From Nostocoides sp. HKS02 (GTDB lineage Bacteria > Actinomycetota > Actinomycetes > Actinomycetales > Dermatophilaceae), in contig NZ_CP046121.1 of the NCBI RefSeq assembly GCF_009707485.1, forward strand, positions 2,666,001 to 2,730,000: 64,000 nucleotides of DNA. Direction: 5' to 3'. The notes beneath the pieces are model-generated. The model had not been told where the DNA came from. It was given only the letters and a program-made list of their open reading frames with translations, and did no database searches. The position numbers and the translations under genes are program-made. Positions 56,491-64,000 of the stretch are shown here, piece by piece. The stretch's first letter is position 1; every line of letters starts with the position of its first letter.

Positions 56491-59400
56491 GTGCGCACTC
56501 CGTCCCGCCGTCACCTCGTCCTCCCGATCGTGGCCGTGCTGGCCGTCGCCGGGGCGGTGGTGGCCCAGCAGGCTCACGAGCAACCGGCCGTGGCGGCCAG
56601 CTGCGCACCCGGCTTCTCCCCGGTCGACTCGGTGCTCAGCGAGGTGCGCGCGGAGATGCGCGCCGAGGATGCGGGGAAGGGCGGCGGCTGGGTCCGCGAG
56701 GCCTTCCGCGAGCTCACCGGGGCAGAGCAGAAGGAACTGGCCCGCGAGGCGACGGCCGAAGTCCCACCGCTGGCCTCCGTCCCACAGAACGAGTGGTCGT
56801 CGTACTGCGTGCGCACCAAGCGGCCCGAGTCGCTCAAGGAGGTGCTGGCCCTCTTCGGCGCCCGCGCCATCCCAAGGATGGCTCCTTACGGCAGCTGGGC
56901 CGACGGAGCCGCCGCCGCGGCGGTGAGCCAGCGCCAGGCGATGCGCGCCGGGGCCGTGACCGGCAGCGACGGCACCGGCGCGGCATACGGCAAGGGGCCG
57001 CTCATCGTGAACGACCCGCGGTACCCCCACGTCAACGGCCTGGGCCTGGTGTACAACTCGGGGCGGGTCGACTCGTTCGCCTGGGACCCGGCCGCCGGGC
57101 GGTTGTTCGCCGCTGTGGGCAACGGCGGAATCTGGCGCTCGGACGACAAGGCCAAGACCTGGACCAGCGCCAACGGCAACCTGCCCACCTCGGTCACCGG
57201 GGCCGTCGCGTGGTCGCCCGCGGGCAAGGGCACGCTGCTCGCGCTGACGGGTGAGCCGACGTTCGGCGCCTCGGCGTTCACCGGCCTCGGCGCGTACTAC
57301 TCGACCGACCTCGGCAGCACCTGGACCAAGGCGGCCGGGGTGCCCGACGGCGGGCTCGGGTTCGGGCTCGCGGTCGACCCGGGCAACCCGCTCAAGGTGT
57401 ATGCCGCGACCCAGCTCGGCCTGTTCGCCTCCACCGACGGGGGCAAGAGCTACGTCAACGCGAACCTGCCCACCGGTGAGTGCTCCGGCGTGACCGACAC
57501 CAAGGCGCGCCCGGAGTGCGCCCTCGCCAACGTGGTCACCGACGTCGTAGTGGCCAAGGGTGGCGGCGTGGGGACGACCACCCCGGCTGGCACCGTCGTG
57601 GCCACCGTCGGGTGGCGCGGGGGCCAGAAGGCCAACCCGGACGGCTCGATCCAGTCACCGAACAACGGCGTGTACCGGTCGACCTCCGGCAGCGCGAACA
57701 CCTTCACCAAGGTCGTGACGTCGGGCTTCGCCCCCCAGGACCGGATCGGGCGGGTCAAGCTGGGCAACGCGGTCGGTGCGGCGCAGGACCACGACGTCCT
57801 CTACGCCCTCGTCCAGGACGCGACGCTGCTCAACAACGGCGGGGTGGCCGGCATCGACGCGCCCGCCGGCCAGAAGTCACCGATCGGCACCACGGTGCTC
57901 AACGGCCTGTACGTGTCGCGCGACTTCGGGACCACGTGGACCGAGCTCGCCACCGGGACCGAGCTGGCCACCGACCCCACCACGAGCTCGGCCCTGGTCG
58001 GCGTCGGCACGGCCACGGGGTACCAGCCCGGTGTCCAGGGTTGGTACAACCTCTGGGTGCAGCCTGACCCCACCCGTCAGACCGCCACGGGCGCCCCGAC
58101 TCGACTGGCCTTCGGGCTCGAGGAGATCTGGTCGAACGAGGCCGCGAACACCGCGGTGGTCCCCCTGGACGGCACCGTGCCGGCCAAGTTCCGCGTGGTC
58201 GCCAAGTACTTCGCCGGCCAGTCGTGCCAGCTGCTCTCGACCGGGCTTCCGGCCTGCCCGACCGACCGCGAACCGCTCGACGACAACCTCACCACGCACC
58301 CCGACCAGCACGCCGGCCTGTGGGTGCCCGACCCGAGTGTCAAGGGCGGGGTCCAGCTTGTTCGTCGGCAACGACGGCGGCGTCTACCGCTACGGCTTCG
58401 ACACCGACCCTGACAGCGAGCTCGACAACGGGCACTGGGGCCTCGGCGAAAACGACGGGTTCCACACCCTGATGCCGTACTACGCCGCCATGGCCAAGGA
58501 CGGCACGGTCTGGGCGGGGCTGCAGGACAACGGCAACCTGCGCATCGACCCGGTCGACCAGAAGCAGTACGAGACCTACGGCGGCGACGGGTTCTTCTCC
58601 GCGGTGGACCCGAACACGTCCACGACCGCCTACGAGGAGTACACCAACGGCGCCATCTCGGTGACGACCGACGGTGGCACGTCGTGGAAGAGCATCGACC
58701 CGACCCTCACGTCGGCGAAGTTCTCCACGCCGTTTGCCATGGACCCGACCGACGCCACCCACCTGCTCACCGCCGGCCGTGAGGTGGTCGAGACCCTCAA
58801 GGGTCCCGACACCACGAGCGGGCAGACGGCAGCGGACAGCTCGACCCCGGCGACCACGACCTGGCGCACCGTCTACAACCTCGGGACCCGCTCCCACCCG
58901 GGCGACCCGGGCGCGACCTCGAGCGCCACCGACCCCGACAACTCGATGTCCGCGGTCGACGTGCAGGGCGCGGCGGCATACGTGGGCTTCTGCGGCCAGT
59001 GCGACACCCTCAACAAGCTCGGGCCGACACCGAACCTGTTCCAGAACGGCCTGGCCACCAACGTGGGCGGCGCCGCGGCACCGGAGAAGGGCACCAGCAA
59101 GGGGTGGCACGTGGCCGCCGCCCAGGGGCTGCCGAACCGCTACATCACCTCGGTCGCCATCGACCCCCGGAACCCGAAGAACGTCTTCGTGACGCTCGGT
59201 GGCTACACCCGCCGGTGGTTGCCGCCGGGCGCCGTGGGCGACGCGAACGCCGCGATCGGCACCGGTCACGTCTTCCGCTCGACCGACGCCGGCCAGACCT
59301 TCACCGACGTCACCGGCAACCTGCCGGACTCTCCGGCCTCCTGGGTCGAGCTGCGCGGCGACCAGCTCCTCGTCGCCACCGACGTGGGTGCCTTCGCCTC

Positions 59401-60118
59401 GCAGACCGGTGGGGCGTACGCGACCCCGACCTTCGCACCGCTCAAGGACATCCCGGCCACCGCCGTCTCGAGCATCGCGCTGAAGCCCGGTGACCCGAAC
59501 ACCGCGGTCGTCGCCGTCTTCGGTCGTGGGGTCTGGACCTACCACTTCGCGAAGACGCTCCCGGTCCCCGTCGACCCGCCGCCCACCCCCACCCCGAGTG
59601 TGGGCACGGCCTACGCGTCGTACGACTTCGAGTCCGGCGCGCAGTCCTGGACGACGGGCGGCACCCCGACGTGGCTGCGCGGAACCCCGGGCCACGGCAC
59701 CGATGCTGCGGAGAACCCCTCCGGCAACGCCTTTGCCGTCAGTGGTCCGACCGGCTACCTCGACACCATGGACGCCACCCTCGCGTCGCCGAAGATCACC
59801 GCTCCGGCTGGTCCGACGGTCCTGCAGTGGTGGATGCGCCTTGACACGGAGGCGGGCTTCGACAGCGTGGCTGCGGAGTGGAGCAGTGACGGGACCACCT
59901 GGAACGCCCTCGGCACCTTCTCCGGCAAGAACACCGGGGCACCGGGGTGGAGCCGGTATGCCGTGCCGTTCACCTCTCCCGGCGGATCGGTGCAGGTGCG
60001 GTTCCACTTCGTGTCCGACTCGCTGTGCTCGGGGCTCGGCGGACCGATCTGCTCCTCGACCACTGGGTGGGACGGGGTCCACGTGGACGACGTCGCCGTG
60101 GGTGCGCCTGCTCCCTGA
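56491..60118 (+). CDS. Large secreted beta-propeller (BNR/sortilin-like) protein; frame broken near 58358
   Basis: A secreted protein of about 1,208 residues. A signal peptide (VLPIVAVLAVAGAVVAQQA) precedes a conserved helical region, then many BNR or GH74-like propeller blades with S-x-D-x-G-x-T-W motifs (STDLGSTWTKA, SRDFGTTWTEL, TTDGGTSWKSI, STDAGQTFTDV). The last 160 residues form a jelly-roll-like domain (ASYDFESGAQSWTTGG...WMRLDTEAGFD) resembling MAM or carbohydrate-binding modules. At 58356-58363 GCTTGTTC stands for GCTGTTC; removing one T joins GVQL and FVGNDGGVYR. AAGGAG precedes the GTG at 56491. Glycan binding or hydrolysis is possible; catalytic Asp residues of GH74 cannot be assigned by eye. 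Confidence 0.85.
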
Positions 60119-60188
60119 GTGGACCCCGGTGGCACTGGTCGCCGTACGCTGAGGTCCGTTGACGAGTGCGACGTGGACGGAGCGCGGC

Positions 60189-61193
60189 ATGAGGATCGGA
60201 CTTGCTGGCGTAGGGCGCATCGGCGCCTTCCACGCCCAGACCCTGCTGAGCCTCGACGCCGTCGAGGAGGTGGTGGTCACCGATCTCGTGCCCGAGCTGG
60301 CTGAACGGGTCGCTGCCGAGCACGGCCTCGAGCACGCAGCGGATGCGACGGCACTGCTCGGCAGCGGGATCGACGCCCTGGTCGTCGCCACCGCGACTCC
60401 GGGCCACGCGCCCCTGCTACGCCGGGGCCTGGCGGCCGGCATCCCCACGTTCTGTGAGAAGCCGGTGGCCGCGAGCCTGGAGGAGACGATCGAGCTCGCC
60501 GGGCTCGCATCGGCATCGGACGTCCCGGTCCACGTGGGGTTCCAGCGGCGCTTCGACACGGGGTACCGCCGGGCCCGCGCAGCGGTCGCGTCCGGGGAGC
60601 TCGGTTTCATCCACACGGTGCGCGCGAACACTCTCGACCAGGCACCTCCGCACGCGGCATACATCCCCACCAGCGGTGGGATCTTCCGCGACTGCAACGT
60701 CCACGACTTCGACATCGTTCGGTTCGTCACGGGCCGCGAGGTCGTCTCGGTCTACGCCACCGGGGCCAACCAGGGCGCCGCGTTCTTCACCGAGGCCGGT
60801 GACGTGGACACCGGCGCGGCCATCCTCACCCTCGACACCGGCACGCTCGTGCTCGTGTCGTCCTCGCGGTACAACGGTGGCGGCCATGATGTGCGCATGG
60901 AGGTCATGGGCGAGAAGGGCGCTGTGGCCGTCGGTCTCGACGACTCCTTGGCGCTGCGCTCGCTGGAGGACGGCGTCGACTTCCCGGCTGGTCCGCCAGC
61001 GCCGTCGTTCATGGAGCGGTTCCTCCCGGCCTACCGTGCCGAGCTGGCGGCCTTCCTCGAGGTGGCGGCCGGTCGGATCCCCAGCCCCTGCACCGTCGAC
61101 GACGCGCTCCAGGCGTTCCGCACCGCTGAGGCCTGCGAGCTGTCCAGGGTGCAGCGTCGCCCCGTCGACCTCACCGAGATCAAGGGAGCCTGA
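60189..61193 (+). CDS. iolG: Inositol 2-dehydrogenase
   Basis: A 334-residue GFO/IDH/MocA oxidoreductase. The Rossmann motif is MRIGLAGVGRIGAFHAQTL, the EKP catalytic motif is in FCEKPVAASLEE, and the active-site segment is GGIFRDCNVHDFDIVRFV with Asp and His. It oxidises myo-inositol to scyllo-inosose with NAD. It opens a co-directional cluster with an IolE-like gene, IolC and an aldolase, which supports the inositol assignment. Confidence 0.88.
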   Translation: MRIGLAGVGRIGAFHAQTLLSLDAVEEVVVTDLVPELAERVAAEHGLEHAADATALLGSGIDALVVATATPGHAPLLRRGLAAGIPTFCEKPVAASLEETIELAGLASASDVPVHVGFQRRFDTGYRRARAAVASGELGFIHTVRANTLDQAPPHAAYIPTSGGIFRDCNVHDFDIVRFVTGREVVSVYATGANQGAAFFTEAGDVDTGAAILTLDTGTLVLVSSSRYNGGGHDVRMEVMGEKGAVAVGLDDSLALRSLEDGVDFPAGPPAPSFMERFLPAYRAELAAFLEVAAGRIPSPCTVDDALQAFRTAEACELSRVQRRPVDLTEIKGA

Positions 61194-61196
61194 CCC

Positions 61197-62096
61197 GTGG
61201 CCAAGGCCCTGTCCGACCGCATCGCCGGCGCCCCCATCTCCTGGGGGGTCTGCGAGGTCCCCGGGTGGGGACACCAGCTCGAGCCGTCGGTGGTGCTGGC
61301 GCAGATGGCCGAGCTCGGGCTCGCAGCGACGGAGTTCGGCCCCGACGGCTTCCTGCCGGCCGCCTCCGAGGACAAGGTCCGGGTGCTCGCGGACCACGGG
61401 CTCGAAGCAGTGGGGCAGTTCCTGCCGGTGGTGCTCCACGACCCGGGCCACGACCCGGTGCCGGAGGTCGACCTGGCGATGGACGCGCTCGTCGCGGCGG
61501 GCGCATCGACCGTCGTGCTCGCCGCCGCCACCGGGGCCGAGGGGTACGACGCGCGCCCGGTGCTCGACGAGCCCGGCTGGACGACCCTGCTCGCAAACCT
61601 CGACCGGCTCGCCACGGCGGCCACCTCCCGCGGCCTGGTCGCGACGCTCCATCCGCACGTCGGCACCATGGTCGAGACCGGCGAGGACACCGACCGGGTG
61701 CTGGCCGGCAGCAGCATCGGCCTGTGCCTGGACACCGGTCACCTGCTCATCGGCGGCGGTGACCCCGTCGCCGTCGCGCAGCGTCACCCCGGCCGGATCG
61801 CCCACGTGCACCTCAAGGACGTCCGGCTCGACTGGGCGCAGCGGGTGCGCTCCCGCGAGGTCACCTACACCGAGGCCGTCGCCGGTGGCATGTACGTGCC
61901 CCTCGGCGAGGGCGACGTCGACCTCGGCGCCATCGTCAGCGCTCTGGAGGACCACGGGTATGCCGGGTGGTACGTCCTCGAGCAGGACACCATCCTCGCC
62001 GGGCCACCACAGGGTGAGGGTCCCGCGGCAGACGTCGCGACGAGCCTGGACTTCCTGCTCGCGCACGAGGCGCGCCACTCCGGCGTCGGGGTCTGA
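61197..62096 (+). CDS. IolE-like TIM-barrel protein (inosose dehydratase or sugar isomerase)
   Basis: A 299-residue AP-endonuclease-2-fold TIM barrel. It starts with the IolE-like APISWGVCEVPGWGHQLEP and has metal-ligand segments ATLHPHVGTMVE, CLDTGHLLIGG and AHVHLKDVRLDW and a C-terminal WYVLEQDTIL with the last Glu. IolE dehydrates 2-keto-myo-inositol; the neighbourhood of iolG and iolC supports that role, although a sugar-phosphate isomerase is possible. GTG start at 61197, three bases after iolG. Confidence 0.82.
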   Translation: MAKALSDRIAGAPISWGVCEVPGWGHQLEPSVVLAQMAELGLAATEFGPDGFLPAASEDKVRVLADHGLEAVGQFLPVVLHDPGHDPVPEVDLAMDALVAAGASTVVLAAATGAEGYDARPVLDEPGWTTLLANLDRLATAATSRGLVATLHPHVGTMVETGEDTDRVLAGSSIGLCLDTGHLLIGGGDPVAVAQRHPGRIAHVHLKDVRLDWAQRVRSREVTYTEAVAGGMYVPLGEGDVDLGAIVSALEDHGYAGWYVLEQDTILAGPPQGEGPAADVATSLDFLLAHEARHSGVGV

Positions 62097-62098
62097 GG

Positions 62099-63112
62099 AT
62101 GTCGACCGACGCCGGCCCTGCCGCACCCGCGCCGCCGACCGCGGCGGCATACGACGTCGTGGCGATGGGCCGCACGGGGGTCGACCTCTACCCGCTCCAG
62201 CACGGCGTCGGGCTGGAGGACGTCCGCACGTTCGAGAAGTTCCTCGGGGGCAGCGCCACGAACGTCGCCGTCGCGGCGGCGCGCCACGGCCGACGCACCG
62301 CGCTGGTCACCCGCACCGGTCGGGATGCGTTCGGGCGCTACATCCACCAGGCGCTGCGCGGGTTCGGGGTGGACGACAGGTTCGTGAGTGCGGTCGACGG
62401 CCCACCGACACCCGTGACGTTCTGCGAGGTGTTCCCCCCGGACGACTTCCCGCTGTACTTCTACCGCTACCCGATCGCGCCCGACCTGATGATCGCCGCT
62501 GAAGACCTGCCGCTGGCCGCCATCGAGTCCGCCGGGATCTTCTGGTCCACCGTCACCGGGCTGTCGCAGGAGCCGAGCCGGGCCGCGCACTTCGCGGCGT
62601 GGCAGGCCCGGGGACGCCGGTCACCGACGATCCTCGACCTCGACTACCGGCCCATGTTCTGGCCCGACGCCACCGAGGCCAGCGCCCAGGTGGGCAAGGC
62701 GCTCGACCATGTCACGGTCGCCGTGGGGAACCGCGAGGAGTGCGAGGTCGCGGTGGGTGAGACCGACCCGGGGCGCGCGGCCGACGCCCTGCTCGAGCGC
62801 GGGGTCGAGCTCGCGGTGGTCAAGCAAGGGCCCCGAGGGGTGCTGGCCGCGACCGCGTCCGAGCGCGTCGAGGTGCCCGCCTTCCCGGTCGAGGTCGTCA
62901 ACGGTCTCGGTGCCGGCGACGCCTTCGGCGGGGCGCTGTGTCATGGGTTGCTGGCGGGGTGGGACCTGCGCCGAGTGATCGAGTTCGCCAACGTCGCGGG
63001 CGCCATCGTCGCGTCCCAGCTGGAGTGCTCGAGCGCCATGCCGACCACCGCCGCGGTGGAGCAGCTGCTCGGTGCCGCGCGACCCCAGGGCGCCGCACAG
63101 GAGACCCGATGA
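62099..63112 (+). CDS. iolC: 5-dehydro-2-deoxygluconokinase
   Basis: A 337-residue PfkB-family kinase. The N-terminal motif is FEKFLGGSATNVAVAAARHG and the C-terminal motif with catalytic Asp is NGLGAGDAFGGALCHGLL. IolC phosphorylates 5-dehydro-2-deoxygluconate in myo-inositol catabolism. It starts two bases after the IolE-like stop and overlaps the next gene by ATGA. Confidence 0.9.
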   Translation: MSTDAGPAAPAPPTAAAYDVVAMGRTGVDLYPLQHGVGLEDVRTFEKFLGGSATNVAVAAARHGRRTALVTRTGRDAFGRYIHQALRGFGVDDRFVSAVDGPPTPVTFCEVFPPDDFPLYFYRYPIAPDLMIAAEDLPLAAIESAGIFWSTVTGLSQEPSRAAHFAAWQARGRRSPTILDLDYRPMFWPDATEASAQVGKALDHVTVAVGNREECEVAVGETDPGRAADALLERGVELAVVKQGPRGVLAATASERVEVPAFPVEVVNGLGAGDAFGGALCHGLLAGWDLRRVIEFANVAGAIVASQLECSSAMPTTAAVEQLLGAARPQGAAQETR

Positions 63113-64000
63113 CGACTGGTGGGCCGGTGCCGACGACCCCGGGGATCCCGGTCGCCGACCTCACCGAGCTCCGGGTCCGTGAACCTGGGCGCATCGCCGC
63201 GGCGTGGGCGTTGCGCCAGCGACGTGACCTGGTCGGTCCGGACGGTCGGCTCCTCATCGTCGCCGCCGACCATCCGGCGCGCGGTGCGCTCGGCGTACGC
63301 GACGACGCGCACGCGATGGCCAGCCGCAGCGACCTGCTCGAGCGACTCGTGACGGCGTTGCGCCGACCCGGCGTCGACGGGGTGCTCGGCACGCCGGACA
63401 TCCTCGACGACCTGCTCCTCCTCGGGGTCCTCGAGGGCAAGGTGGCGATCGGGTCGATGAACCGCGGCGGTCTCCAGGGGGCCTGCTTCGAGCTCGACGA
63501 CCGGTTCACGGCATACGGCGTGAAGCAGATCGCCGCCTGCGGCCTCGAGGGCGGCAAGATGCTGACCCGGATCGCGCTCGACGACCCCGGCACCGCCGCC
63601 ACCCTCGAGGCGTCCGCGGCCGCCGTCACCGAGCTCGCCGAAGCGGGGTTGATGGCGCTGATCGAGCCGTTCCTCTCCGAGCGTCGCGCCGGCCGGGTCG
63701 TCAACCTGCTCGACCCCGACTCGACGATCCGGTCGATCCACGTCGCGGCAGGGCTCGGTGCCTCCAGCGCCCACACCTGGCTGAAGCTGCCCGTGGTGGC
63801 CGACCTCGAACGAGTCATGGATGCCACGACGCTGCCGACCCTGCTGCTCGGCGGCGACCCCGTGGGCGACCCGCACGAGACGTATGCCGCGTGGGCCCGC
63901 GCGCTCGAGCTACCGGCGGTGCGCGGCCTGGTCGTGGGGCGCGCCCTCCTCTACCCGCCCGACGGCGACGTCGCAGCCGCCGTCGACCTTGCCAGCGGCC
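63109..64000 (+). CDS. (Beta/alpha)8-fold aldolase-like protein of the iol cluster, 3' end outside window
   Basis: A frame of at least 297 residues from ATG 63109 with no stop before the window ends. It begins GIPVADLTELRVREPGRIA and has LLIVAADHPARGALG near residue 50, MNRGGLQGACFELDDRFTAY and a VVNLLDPD segment. The pattern fits the Cgl0158-like family found beside iolC in Corynebacterium and relatives, related to class I aldolases. It may cleave 2-deoxy-5-keto-gluconate 6-phosphate, the product of the IolC pathway. Its ATG overlaps the iolC stop. Confidence 0.82.
   Translation, partial: MTTGGPVPTTPGIPVADLTELRVREPGRIAAAWALRQRRDLVGPDGRLLIVAADHPARGALGVRDDAHAMASRSDLLERLVTALRRPGVDGVLGTPDILDDLLLLGVLEGKVAIGSMNRGGLQGACFELDDRFTAYGVKQIAACGLEGGKMLTRIALDDPGTAATLEASAAAVTELAEAGLMALIEPFLSERRAGRVVNLLDPDSTIRSIHVAAGLGASSAHTWLKLPVVADLERVMDATTLPTLLLGGDPVGDPHETYAAWARALELPAVRGLVVGRALLYPPDGDVAAAVDLASG

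Overview
The window is a 64 kb, very GC-rich piece of an actinobacterial chromosome spanning the replication origin. Gene order (trpG/pabA, sortase, crgA, ppiase, gyrA, gyrB, dciA, recF, gnd, dnaN, dnaA | rpmH, rnpA, yidD, yidC, jag, rsmG, parA, parB, cwlM, trxA, trxB, sigM, murJ, pcnA, ino1, ponA, rpsF, ssb, rpsR, rplI) is the conserved origin neighbourhood of Actinobacteria. Codon use and protein style suggest Micrococcales, possibly the Intrasporangiaceae/Dermatophilaceae; that family assignment is an inference.

Layout. 1-5.7 kb: 3' part of a PknB-like PASTA kinase, aminodeoxychorismate/anthranilate synthase amidotransferase, a small membrane protein, class E sortase, DUF881 protein, crgA, rhomboid protease and cyclophilin. 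5.9-11.1 kb: a helical repeat protein, then an accessory operon resembling part of a methylamine-dehydrogenase maturation cluster (MauE-like, MauD-like with a His/Asp tail, a membrane protein, an unknown, and a Tat-exported Cys-rich MauA-like protein fused to LGFP repeats). 11-13.5 kb: selenocysteine genes selA, selC (tRNA-Sec) and selD. 13.6-17.4 kb: SRPBCC protein, YegP-like protein, F420-type nitroreductase-like protein, MptB-like mannosyltransferase and unknowns. 17.5-27.8 kb: tRNA-Ala, a 39-residue DLW-39 protein, tRNA-Ile, DUF3566, gyrA, gyrB, dciA, recF, gnd, dnaN. 27.8-30.4 kb: oriC with DnaA boxes on both sides of dnaA. 30.4-36.4 kb: rpmH to parB with four good parS sites. 36.4-47.3 kb: cell-wall, redox and stress genes on the minus strand, with cwlM, trxA, trxB, an anti-sigma candidate, sigM, a pseudokinase, murJ, DUF6049 and a NUDIX gene. 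47.3-56.3 kb: pcnA, ino1-padR, penicillin-binding protein, GT87-type membrane protein and the rpsF-ssb-rpsR-rplI operon. 56.5-64 kb: a large secreted beta-propeller protein and the start of a myo-inositol catabolic operon (iolG, iolE-like, iolC, aldolase).

Two cross-cutting observations matter. First, at least nine genes, including the normally essential yidC, rpsR and gyrA, have reading frames broken by single-base indels. Seven breaks are the same event (GCTGTT written as GCTTGTT), and four more loci (selD, gyrA, DUF6049, ino1) break at runs of 6-7 G or C. This looks like systematic sequence error rather than gene decay, so these genes are annotated across the break. Second, the heptamer GTATGCC/GGCATAC occurs about 50 times on both strands, several-fold above base-composition expectation, in genes and between them, including inverted pairs in oriC and around a degenerate parS between gyrB and gyrA.

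No insertion sequence, prophage or CRISPR array was seen.
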